Positions 51,883-58,887 of a DNA stretch of 64,000 bases are shown in pieces; within the stretch, counting starts at the first letter, position 1, and the number at the start of each line of letters is the position of its first letter. Location of the stretch: contig CALESQ010000106.1 in the NCBI GenBank assembly GCA_937907455.1, forward strand, positions 1-64,000, in the 5' to 3' direction. Under the pieces are notes generated by a model, which made no database searches, was not told where the DNA came from, and saw nothing but the letters and a program-made list of their open reading frames with translations. Origin of the DNA: an uncultured Caldilineales bacterium. GTDB taxonomy: Bacteria > Chloroflexota > Anaerolineae > JAAEKA01. The position numbers were made by a program, and so were the translations under genes.

Positions 51883-53277
51883 ATGCCGGTAAATTCTCCC
51901 ACCCTTTGGGGCGGACGCTTCGAGCAAGCAACCAGCCCCCTGTTGCGCCAATTCAACGATTCACTGCCCTTTGACCAGCGCCTGTGGCTGGAGGATATTT
52001 TTGGCAGCATGGCCTACGCAGCCGCGCTGGCTGATGCCGGACTGCTGACGGCTGCCGAGCGTGACACCCTGCACACCGGCCTCGATCAGGTAGCCGAAGA
52101 ATGGCGCAGCGGCCAATTCCGCATCGCTGCGGGCGATGAGGACATCCACACTGCGGTGGAACGTCGTTTGGGCGAGATCGCCGGGCCGGTGGCGGGCAAG
52201 CTGCACACCGGTCGCAGCCGCAACGATCAGGTGGCGACCGATCAACGCTGGTGGCTGCGCAATCGCATTGATGAACTGGATGCCTTGCTGGCGACGCTGC
52301 TGCAAACCGCGCTGGATCGTGCCGCGGCCGAAATAGACGTGCTGATGCCGGGCTACACCCATGTGCAGCCCGCGCAGCCGATTCGCTGGGCGCACTGGCT
52401 CCTTAGCCATGCCTGGGCGTGGCAACGCGATCGCCAGCGCCTGGCCGAGCTGCGTGCGCGGCTCAACCAGTGCCCGCTGGGTGCGGGCGCGCTGGCCGGC
52501 ACCCCCTTTGCCGTGGATCGTGTGGCGCTGGCCGCAGATCTGGGCTTTACCGCAGCCATCCCCAACAGCATTGATGCCGTGCGCGATCGCGACTACGTGG
52601 TAGAATTTCTGAGCTGGGCCGCATTGCTGGGAGCGCACCTCAGCCAGATCGCCGAGGATTTGACCTGGTGGAGCAGCAAGGAGTTCAGCTTTGTACGCGT
52701 GGCCGATGCCTGGAGCACCGGCAGCAGCCTGATGCCGCAGAAACGCAACCCCGATTCGCTGGAGCTGCTGCGCGGCAAGGCAGGGCGACTCGTGGGCAAC
52801 CTGACGACCGCTCTGGTGATGCTGAAGGGCCTGCCCGCGGCGTACAACAAGGATTTGCAGGAAGACAAGGAGCCGCTGTTCGACAGCGTAGACACGCTGC
52901 AAGTGGCTTTGCCGGTGATGCAGCAGGTATTGGCTACACTTGCCATCAACCCGCAGCAGATGCGCGCCGCGCTGGTGGATGAGATGTTGGCCACAGACCT
53001 GGCCGATTATTTAGTGCGCCGCGGCGTGCCCTTTCGTCAAAGCCATGAGTTGGCCGGGCTGGCAGTCAAGCGCAGCGAGGCCCTCGGCGTGCCGCTGCGT
53101 AGCCTGCCGCTGGAGGAATACGCGGCTATCAGCCCGCAGTTTGGCGCGGATGTGGCTGCGGTCTTCGATTTCGAGCGGTCGGTGGAGCAGCGCGCGGCCA
53201 TCGGCGGCACAGCCAGGGCCGCGGTCGAGGCACAAATTACCGCGCTGCAAGCCCTGTTGCAACGCAACACTATGTAG
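51883..53277 (+). CDS. argH: Argininosuccinate lyase
   Basis: The 464-aa enzyme cleaves argininosuccinate to arginine and fumarate. It starts LWGGRFEQATSPLLRQFNDSLPFD, has LHTGRSRNDQVATD, the TPGYTHVQPAQPIRW-type segment and the fumarase-superfamily signature GSSLMPQKRNPDSLELLRGK. Length matches the family. Upstream is a 13-bp inverted repeat. Downstream is a radical SAM gene with an 11-bp gap. Confidence 0.97.
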   Translation: MPVNSPTLWGGRFEQATSPLLRQFNDSLPFDQRLWLEDIFGSMAYAAALADAGLLTAAERDTLHTGLDQVAEEWRSGQFRIAAGDEDIHTAVERRLGEIAGPVAGKLHTGRSRNDQVATDQRWWLRNRIDELDALLATLLQTALDRAAAEIDVLMPGYTHVQPAQPIRWAHWLLSHAWAWQRDRQRLAELRARLNQCPLGAGALAGTPFAVDRVALAADLGFTAAIPNSIDAVRDRDYVVEFLSWAALLGAHLSQIAEDLTWWSSKEFSFVRVADAWSTGSSLMPQKRNPDSLELLRGKAGRLVGNLTTALVMLKGLPAAYNKDLQEDKEPLFDSVDTLQVALPVMQQVLATLAINPQQMRAALVDEMLATDLADYLVRRGVPFRQSHELAGLAVKRSEALGVPLRSLPLEEYAAISPQFGADVAAVFDFERSVEQRAAIGGTARAAVEAQITALQALLQRNTM

Positions 53278-53288
53278 TCAATCCTCCC

Positions 53289-54170
53289 ATGACAGTTATC
53301 CGCGAAATCGAAGCCAAAACCCTGCTCTCCACAGCCACACGGCCCGACAGCTGGTTTGGTATCAAGTACACCATGAACCTCTATCGCGGCTGTCAGCATC
53401 GCTGCATCTACTGCGACAGCCGCAGCCTGTGCTATCACATTGATGATTTCGACGGCGAAGTGCTGGTGAAGACAAACGCCTTGGAATTGCTGCGTCGCGA
53501 ATTGCCGCGCAAGCGGATCAAGGGCTACGTGGGCACAGGCTCAATGAATGATCCCTACATGCCGCTGGAGCGCAGTCGTCGCCTCACCGCGGGCGCGCTG
53601 GAAATCATCGCCGCGGCCGGTTTCCCGGTACACGTCATCACCAAGAGCGATCTGGTTTTGCGCGACCTGGACGTGTTGCAGGCGATTCAGCAACGCACGC
53701 GCGCGGTGGTAACGATTACGATCACTACGCCGGACGATGCGCTGGCGCGTCAGGTGGAGCCGGGCGCACCGTCGTCCTCTGCGCGCCTGGCCGCGCTGGA
53801 GCGTCTGGCGAAGGCCGGTATTGTGGCTGGTGTGGCGCTGATGCCGGTGCTGCCCTTTTTGCAGGATGACCCCGCCGCGCTGCGTGAGCTGGTAGATCGA
53901 GCCTATGGCTGCGGTGCAGCGCACATCATCCCCGGTTTTGGTATAACCCTGCGCGACCGACAGCGCGAGCACTATTACGCGGAGCTGGATCGGCGTTTCC
54001 CCGGCATGAAAGCACAGTACGAGCGGGCATTTGGCGAACGGTATAGTGCAGCCGCGTTGGGCACGGCACGGCTGGAAGCGCAGTTCGCCGAGCAGATCCG
54101 CCGATATGGGCTACAACGTTATGTCGCACCGTATGAAGAGGCATCACCCCAACAAATGGTCTTGTTATAA
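53289..54170 (+). CDS. SPL-family radical SAM protein
   Basis: The 293-aa protein has the radical SAM cluster motif CQHRCIYC (Cys35, Cys39, Cys42) and NLYRGC before it. YVGTGSMNDPYMPLE, HVITKSDLVLRD and ITITTPDD are typical of the SPL/spore photoproduct lyase-like group widely found outside spore formers. It probably acts on nucleic acid or nucleotides, but its substrate is unknown. It begins 11 bp after argH. Confidence 0.88.
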   Translation: MTVIREIEAKTLLSTATRPDSWFGIKYTMNLYRGCQHRCIYCDSRSLCYHIDDFDGEVLVKTNALELLRRELPRKRIKGYVGTGSMNDPYMPLERSRRLTAGALEIIAAAGFPVHVITKSDLVLRDLDVLQAIQQRTRAVVTITITTPDDALARQVEPGAPSSSARLAALERLAKAGIVAGVALMPVLPFLQDDPAALRELVDRAYGCGAAHIIPGFGITLRDRQREHYYAELDRRFPGMKAQYERAFGERYSAAALGTARLEAQFAEQIRRYGLQRYVAPYEEASPQQMVLL

Positions 54171-54191
54171 AGCGATTGAGGGTGTCCAGGC

Positions 54192-54824
54192 TCAGGCTAG
54201 GTGGAAGCGGTCTCGCGACCATTTGAGCGGATTTTCCACAATATAGGTACGGATGCGATCATATCCTCCTGTGTCGCGGATGATGTGATCATGGTAACGG
54301 TCTTGCCAGGCAAAAGGGATTTGGTGTTGGCGAGCGAATTTCGTTACACCGATTTTGAACCCGCGTATGATGGATGCCAAATTTTGTGATTGCGGCCCGA
54401 ACCGGTTGCCGTACAACATCGGTTGCGGGGGGTGTCGGCGTAGAGACGCAAGATCTTGCGTCTCTACAACATCGGTCGTCGCAATATTTTGCGTCCCCGC
54501 GTCGGTCGTCGCAATATTTTGCGTCCCCGCGATCACGCCATCCGCCGGTTTATCAATGATAACAATGCCATGCACATGATTGGGCATAGCTACAAAGGCA
54601 TCTGCGATTGCAAACGGGAAATGGTCTGGGATCGCGCGCCAGCAATCCCAGGCCGCCTCGCCCAGCGGTGACAATTCCACCTGCCCGCCCAGCACCCGAC
54701 CAAACGCATGCCGGCGATCGTGCGTGCAAATGGTGACAAAATAAGCGGCATTACTGCCATAATCCCAGGTCGCCAACCGCGTACTGGGGATGCGATATTT
54801 ATTGCGGAACTTTTCGTCATTCAT
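54192..54824 (-). CDS. REP-associated tyrosine transposase (RAYT) with REP-derived insertion
   Basis: The 210-aa protein has the HUH nuclease motif MPNHVHGIVII (His83, His85) and IRTYIVENPLKW with the likely catalytic Tyr194, the two hallmarks of Y1-type REP-associated transposases. Residues ~98-132 (AGTQNIATTDAG, repeated GTQNIATTD, then VVETQDLASL) are encoded by REP-like DNA. That DNA is a perfect 28-bp palindrome at 54440-54467 plus two 30-bp tandem units at 54471-54530. The frame stays open. ATG 54824 is chosen over a longer reading that would enter the repeat array. It nicks single-stranded DNA at palindromes; neighbours include the array at 54841. Confidence 0.9.
   Translation of the reverse strand: MNDEKFRNKYRIPSTRLATWDYGSNAAYFVTICTHDRRHAFGRVLGGQVELSPLGEAAWDCWRAIPDHFPFAIADAFVAMPNHVHGIVIIDKPADGVIAGTQNIATTDAGTQNIATTDVVETQDLASLRRHPPQPMLYGNRFGPQSQNLASIIRGFKIGVTKFARQHQIPFAWQDRYHDHIIRDTGGYDRIRTYIVENPLKWSRDRFHLA
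54440..54467. repeat. Perfect 28-bp palindrome inside the RAYT gene
   Basis: The segment starts GTAGAGACGCAAGA and is a perfect self-complement. The same GTAGAGACGCAA arm forms the ends of the array units at 54841-55276. Confidence 0.97.
54471..54530 (+). repeat. Two tandem 30-bp units within the RAYT gene
   Basis: Copies at 54471-54500 and 54501-54530 differ at one base. Each contains CGCAATATTTTGCG and CCCCGC, and codes for ten residues in frame on the minus strand. Confidence 0.95.
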
Positions 54825-54840
54825 GGTTTTATCCCCGGCA

Positions 54841-55276
54841 ATAGGCCGTAAAGACGCAACATATTGCGCCCGTATCATAATCCACCCGCAACCGGGCGTA
54901 GAGACGCAATATATTGCGCGCGTGTCATAATCCACCCGCAACCGGGCGTAGAGACGCAATATATTGCGCCCGTATCATAATCCACCCGCAACCGGGCGTA
55001 GAGAGGCAATATATTGCGCGCGTGTCATAATCCACCCGCAACCGGGCGTAGAGAGGCAATATATTGCGTCCGTGTCATAATCCACCCGCGACCGGGCGTA
55101 GAGACGCAACATATTGCGCGCGTATCATAATCCACCCGCGACCGGGTGTAGAGAGGCAATATATTGCGCCCGTATCATAATCCACCCGCGACCGGGCGTA
55201 GAGACGCAATATATTGCGCGCGTGTCATAATCCACCCGCAACCGGGTGTAGAGACGCAACATATTGCGTCTCTACA
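54841..55276. repeat. REP-like array: nine units with a 50-bp period
   Basis: Units begin at 54841, 54891, 54941, 54991, 55041, 55091, 55141, 55191 and 55241. Most have a GTAGAGACGCAA left arm, CAT or TAT, then ATTGCG and a changed right side, followed by CATAATCCACCCGC. Only the last unit (right end) keeps an intact right arm (TTGCGTCTCTAC), giving a 12-bp perfect inverted repeat with a 4-nt loop. Spacer sequences are not unique, which argues against CRISPR. The flanking 55277-55368 has only decayed REP fragments. Confidence 0.93.
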
Positions 55277-55368
55277 TACCACCCGCAAATTTTGCGTCCG
55301 TACATGCAATGTTTCGCGTATTCGCAATTATAACACAATTCCATTGCCGTTTATAATCCAACCACACC

Positions 55369-55400
55369 AAAAGCACCCCGGCCTTAACCGGGGTGCTTTT
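55369..55400. terminator. Bidirectional terminator between RAYT array and DUF2202 gene
   Basis: AAAAGCACCCCGG pairs perfectly with CCGGGGTGCTTTT across a 6-nt loop. The A-run and T-run at both ends allow termination in both directions. Confidence 0.9.
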
Positions 55401-55424
55401 ATCTACGGCAGAAACTGTGAACTT

Positions 55425-56207
55425 CTAGTGATTACAAGTTCCGTTGCCTTGACCCTGCATCTGACTGCGCCCTTGAGATGAACGCTGGCCCGTGCCACGT
55501 CCCGACTGCTGCCCGCCTGCATTGCCCCCACCGCCGCCGCGTGGGCCGCCGTTGCCGCCACTGAGAATGGCGTCATAGCTGGCCTGATCCAATACCTGCG
55601 GTTGATACACTTCGCCGGTGGTGTTCTCAAAAGTCTTCACAAAAGCCCGCAGGTGGTTCTCAGAACCGCTGTCAAGCTGCGTGTATACTCGCTTGATATC
55701 ACTGTGTGTCACCAAAGCCATCTGATCTACCAGATCTTCGATGTCGGTCTCTTCGATCAGGGCACCCACCTTCAAAGCCTCGGCAGCGGATTGGCTGCCC
55801 ATTTCAACCAGCGCGTCGTACAGTTCCTGCAATTCAACATTGGTGAACTCGCCCGTCGCGTTGCCGGCTGCCGGATCAGCCAGGCCATAGCGAGTGAGCA
55901 GGGTAGCGATGGCATCCATGTGCTTTTGCTCGCTGGCGGCGATATTGCTGAACTCGGCCAGGTTCCATTGTGCGCCCAACGTGATGTACACATCGCGGGC
56001 CAGCTTTTCCTCTTCCCGCATAAAGCTAAGACCAGCTGCCTCTCCGGCTGAGAGCGAAGCGGGCGCAGGCTGCACCGCGGGGGTTCCGCCATTACCGTTG
56101 CCAGGGCCATTGCCTGCCGCGGCTGCGGGCAGAGCGATTACGAAAGAGCTTACCGTCAAACCAAATGCCAGAGCGCCGGCCAGTAATTTAGATTTAAACG
56201 TAGTCAT
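55425..56207 (-). CDS. Secreted ferritin-like DUF2202 protein
   Basis: The 260-aa protein starts with a signal peptide (MTTFKSKLLAGALAFGLTV, cleavage near ALPAAAA). The DUF2202 ferritin-like four-helix domain follows, containing EEEKLARDVY, EQKHMDAI, EETDIEDL and SENHLRAF, whose Glu and His residues could bind two metals. The C-terminus is Gly/Ser/Gln-rich and low complexity. The ATG at 56207 follows AAGGAG, so the longer upstream in-frame reading is rejected. Metal binding and its role outside the membrane are inferred from the family. Confidence 0.85.
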   Translation of the reverse strand: MTTFKSKLLAGALAFGLTVSSFVIALPAAAAGNGPGNGNGGTPAVQPAPASLSAGEAAGLSFMREEEKLARDVYITLGAQWNLAEFSNIAASEQKHMDAIATLLTRYGLADPAAGNATGEFTNVELQELYDALVEMGSQSAAEALKVGALIEETDIEDLVDQMALVTHSDIKRVYTQLDSGSENHLRAFVKTFENTTGEVYQPQVLDQASYDAILSGGNGGPRGGGGGNAGGQQSGRGTGQRSSQGRSQMQGQGNGTCNH

Positions 56208-56234
56208 CAGAAAACTCCTTGAGTAGTTGCAGTA

Positions 56235-56255
56235 GTACCGGTGTTGCACCGGTAC
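56235..56255 (-). promoter_or_regulatory. Perfect 9-bp hairpin in the DUF2202 leader
   Basis: GTACCGGTG (56235-56243) and CACCGGTAC (56247-56255) are inverted with a 3-nt loop, ~25 nt before the ATG. It may act as an operator or as a translation-control hairpin. No T-run follows. Confidence 0.75.
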
Positions 56256-56293
56256 GGTTTAGTGAGTGTGACCGTGTATCACGATCTATCCTT

Positions 56294-56302
56294 AGTATAG
56301 CA
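56294..56302 (-). promoter_or_regulatory. Extended -10 for the DUF2202 gene
   Basis: On the minus strand TGCTATACT forms an extended -10 at 56302-56294, ~85 nt upstream of the ATG. No clear -35 is seen. Confidence 0.5.
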
Positions 56303-56357
56303 AGCAATTGTGGACACCCTGCGCAGAGACTATGGAGATGTGATGGAGTTTGAGGCT

Positions 56358-56386
56358 TTGGGCAAACTGTCAAGCTGCGGTACAAT
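56358..56386 (+). promoter_or_regulatory. Promoter of the uracil-DNA glycosylase gene
   Basis: TTGGGC (56358-56363), 17-nt spacer, TACAAT (56381-56386). It lies downstream of the first in-frame ATG, so translation must begin later, at GTG 56418. Confidence 0.7.
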
Positions 56387-56417
56387 ACCGCCCCAACTTC
56401 ACCGCAAGGAGCCGCGC

Positions 56418-57035
56418 GTGTCTGAGCTAAATCAACTAGCCCATGAGATCAACATCTGCCAGCGTTGCCGTCTGGCCAAAACGCGCACCTGCGCCGTGCC
56501 CGGTGAGGGCCGCAGTGACGCCCCTGTGTTATTGATCGGCGAAGGCCCTGGCTACTATGAAGACCAGCAAGGCCGACCGTTTATCGGCGCATCCGGCAAA
56601 TTGCTAACGCGCCTGCTTCAATGCGTGGGGCTAACCCGACAGGATGTGTTCATCACCAACGTAGTAAAATGCCGTCCCCCCGACAACCGTGACCCTCTGC
56701 CTGATGAAATCGCCGCCTGTCGTCCCTTTTTGGATCGTCAGCTTGCGCTGATTGGCCCGACATTGGTGGTGACTCTGGGCCGCTATTCCATGGCGCGCTT
56801 CCTGACCGGACAAACCATTACCCGCATCCACGGGCAGCGCGTGCCGATGGATGACTTCACCTGCGTGCCGATGTTCCACCCCGCTGCCGCGCTGCGCAAT
56901 CCCCAGTGGATGGCCGCCATACAGCAGGATTTTGCCGCGCTTGCCCCGCTGCTGGCCGAACTCTACCCACAGCATCCGGTACTGGCTGCCGCCGAAACCG
57001 CCAGCCGTGCCGCTCAACAAACTACATGGCTGTAG
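56418..57035 (+). CDS. Family 4 uracil-DNA glycosylase
   Basis: The 205-aa protein starts at GTG 56418, preceded by AAGGAG; the ATG at 56310 lies upstream of the promoter and is rejected. Motifs: CQRC (Cys14, Cys17) and CRPPDNRDPLPDEIAAC for the 4Fe-4S cluster, GEGPGYYEDQQGRPF with the active-site acidic residues, and MFHPAAALRN. It removes uracil from DNA in base excision repair. RNase J follows 28 bp downstream. Confidence 0.93.
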   Translation: MSELNQLAHEINICQRCRLAKTRTCAVPGEGRSDAPVLLIGEGPGYYEDQQGRPFIGASGKLLTRLLQCVGLTRQDVFITNVVKCRPPDNRDPLPDEIAACRPFLDRQLALIGPTLVVTLGRYSMARFLTGQTITRIHGQRVPMDDFTCVPMFHPAAALRNPQWMAAIQQDFAALAPLLAELYPQHPVLAAAETASRAAQQTTWL

Positions 57036-57063
57036 CCCGTAAACAAACGCAAGGAGTGCCGCT

Positions 57064-58740
57064 TTGACCGATCCACTACTTTTTTCAGATCCGTCGCCGG
57101 ATGAGCCGGTGCTGCGCGTGATTCCACTCGGTGGGGTAGGCGAGATCGGCAAAAACATGATGGTGCTGGAGTGTCGGGAACGCCTGCTGATCATTGACGC
57201 TGGCCTGATGTTTCCAGACCACGAGATGCCCGGGGTAGATCTGGTGATCCCCGACATTGAATACCTGGTGGAACACGCCGACCAGGTAGAAGCCATCATC
57301 CTTACCCACGGCCACGAAGACCACATCGGCGCACTGCCCTATGTGCTGGAGCAGTTAGACGTGCCAGTGTATGGCGCGCAGCTTACCCTGGGGCTGGCGG
57401 AAGTCAAGCTGCGCCAGCGCGGCTTCAGCGGCAGCGTTGAGTTTATCGCAGTAACCCCGGCAGATGTGTTGACACTGGGGCCTTTCACCGTAGAGTTCTT
57501 CCATGTTTGCCACTCTATCCCCGACACGCTGGGGGTGGCCGTCACCACGCCCGTGGGATTGGTGATCTATTCATCTGACTACAAGTTTGACCAGCAACCG
57601 GCTGATGGTCGCCTGACTGACTTCGCCCGCCTGCAAGCCCTGGGTGACCGCGGTGTGTTGTTGCTGCTTTCCGACTCGACCAATGCCGAAGTTGAAGGCT
57701 TTACCCCGTCGGAACATGACCTGGAACTGTCGTTGGAGCAGATTGTGCGTGTGGCTCCGGGGCGGGTATTTCTGGCAACCTTTGCCTCCAACATCTCACG
57801 CCTCAACCAGGTGATTCGCATCGCCGCGCGCACGGGGCGGCAAGTGGGATTGATAGGGCGCTCGATGCGCGACAATGCCCGCATGGCCGCCAAACTCGGC
57901 TATCTAGACACCGACCCTGCCGTTATGTTGAGCTACGAGCAGATGGAAGCGCTGCCCGGCGAGCAGGTGATCGTGGTCTGCACCGGCAGTCAGGGCGAAC
58001 CAACCTCGGCACTGGTGCGCATGAGCATGGAAGAGCATCGTGTGACGCTGCGTGCCGGCGACACCGCCATCATCTCGGCTGTGCCCATTCCCGGCAACGA
58101 AGAGCTGGTCAACCGCACCATCAACAACCTGTTCCGTCTGGGCGTGGATGTGCACTATCACGAGCTGGCGCATGTACACGTCAGCGGCCACGGCAGCCGC
58201 GAAGACCACAAGATGATGATCAACCTGGTGCGGCCCCGCTATTTCATCCCCATCCACGGCGAATATCGCCACCTGGTGCTGCACAGCCGCCTGGCCGCCA
58301 CCATGGGTATCCCCGCAGAGCATATCTTCGTTATTGAAAGCGGTGATGTCATAGAGTTCGGCCCCGGCTGGGCGCGACAAGGCGAGGCCGTCAGCGACGG
58401 CCATGTGTTGGTAGACGGCCTGGGTGTAGGCGACATCGGCCCGGTGGTGCTGCGTGACCGACGACATCTGGCGCGCGATGGCTTTGTAGTAGCGATTGCC
58501 GGCGTAGATCAAGCCACCGGCCAGGTGCTGATCGAGCCGGAAATTCTCTCACGCGGCGTGATCTACGTGCGCGACTCGGAAGAATTGATCGCAGAGGCCA
58601 AAGGCAAGGTGCGCGAAGCGCTGGGACACCCCGGCCCTCCTGCAGCTCTGGCAGGCAAGGTCAAAGACGTAGTGGCCGAGCTGATTTATCGCCGCACCGG
58701 TCGCCGCCCGCTGGTGCTGCCGCTGGTGCTAGAGTTATAG
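57064..58740 (+). CDS. Ribonuclease J
   Basis: The 558-aa metallo-beta-lactamase/beta-CASP RNase (5'-3' exonuclease/endonuclease) has LTHGHEDHIGALPY with His82, His84, Asp86 and His87 for zinc. YSSDYKFD and LSDSTNAE follow, then the beta-CASP domain with VVCTGSQGEP, the VSGHGSREDHKMMINLV motif and RPRYFIPIHGE. A C-terminal domain ends in VAELIYRRTGRRPLVLPLVLEL. The TTG at 57064 is the start, 7 nt after AAGGAG; no ATG is suitably placed. It follows the uracil-DNA glycosylase gene. Confidence 0.95.
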   Translation: MTDPLLFSDPSPDEPVLRVIPLGGVGEIGKNMMVLECRERLLIIDAGLMFPDHEMPGVDLVIPDIEYLVEHADQVEAIILTHGHEDHIGALPYVLEQLDVPVYGAQLTLGLAEVKLRQRGFSGSVEFIAVTPADVLTLGPFTVEFFHVCHSIPDTLGVAVTTPVGLVIYSSDYKFDQQPADGRLTDFARLQALGDRGVLLLLSDSTNAEVEGFTPSEHDLELSLEQIVRVAPGRVFLATFASNISRLNQVIRIAARTGRQVGLIGRSMRDNARMAAKLGYLDTDPAVMLSYEQMEALPGEQVIVVCTGSQGEPTSALVRMSMEEHRVTLRAGDTAIISAVPIPGNEELVNRTINNLFRLGVDVHYHELAHVHVSGHGSREDHKMMINLVRPRYFIPIHGEYRHLVLHSRLAATMGIPAEHIFVIESGDVIEFGPGWARQGEAVSDGHVLVDGLGVGDIGPVVLRDRRHLARDGFVVAIAGVDQATGQVLIEPEILSRGVIYVRDSEELIAEAKGKVREALGHPGPPAALAGKVKDVVAELIYRRTGRRPLVLPLVLEL

Positions 58741-58887
58741 CCAATTCCTGTTAGTCATGCTATACTATGGACAAATGTTCTGATCGGCCAGCTCTGATTG
58801 CCAGGCTTCCCGCCTGTGAACATTGAGCACGATCCCTCCGGTTGCCTGGCTTCCGGTTACGTTTTACTTCCTGCCTCTTACTCTGTC

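Noticed and set aside
51961..52902. Minus-strand open frame opposite argH
   Set aside because: Shadow of argH; no domain recognised.
54841..55276. CRISPR array
   Set aside because: The whole 50-bp unit is conserved with no unique spacers, and no cas genes are nearby. It is a tandem REP-like repeat.
56310..56417. ATG start for the uracil-DNA glycosylase gene
   Set aside because: The -35/-10 promoter and ribosome binding site lie downstream of this ATG; GTG 56418 is supported.
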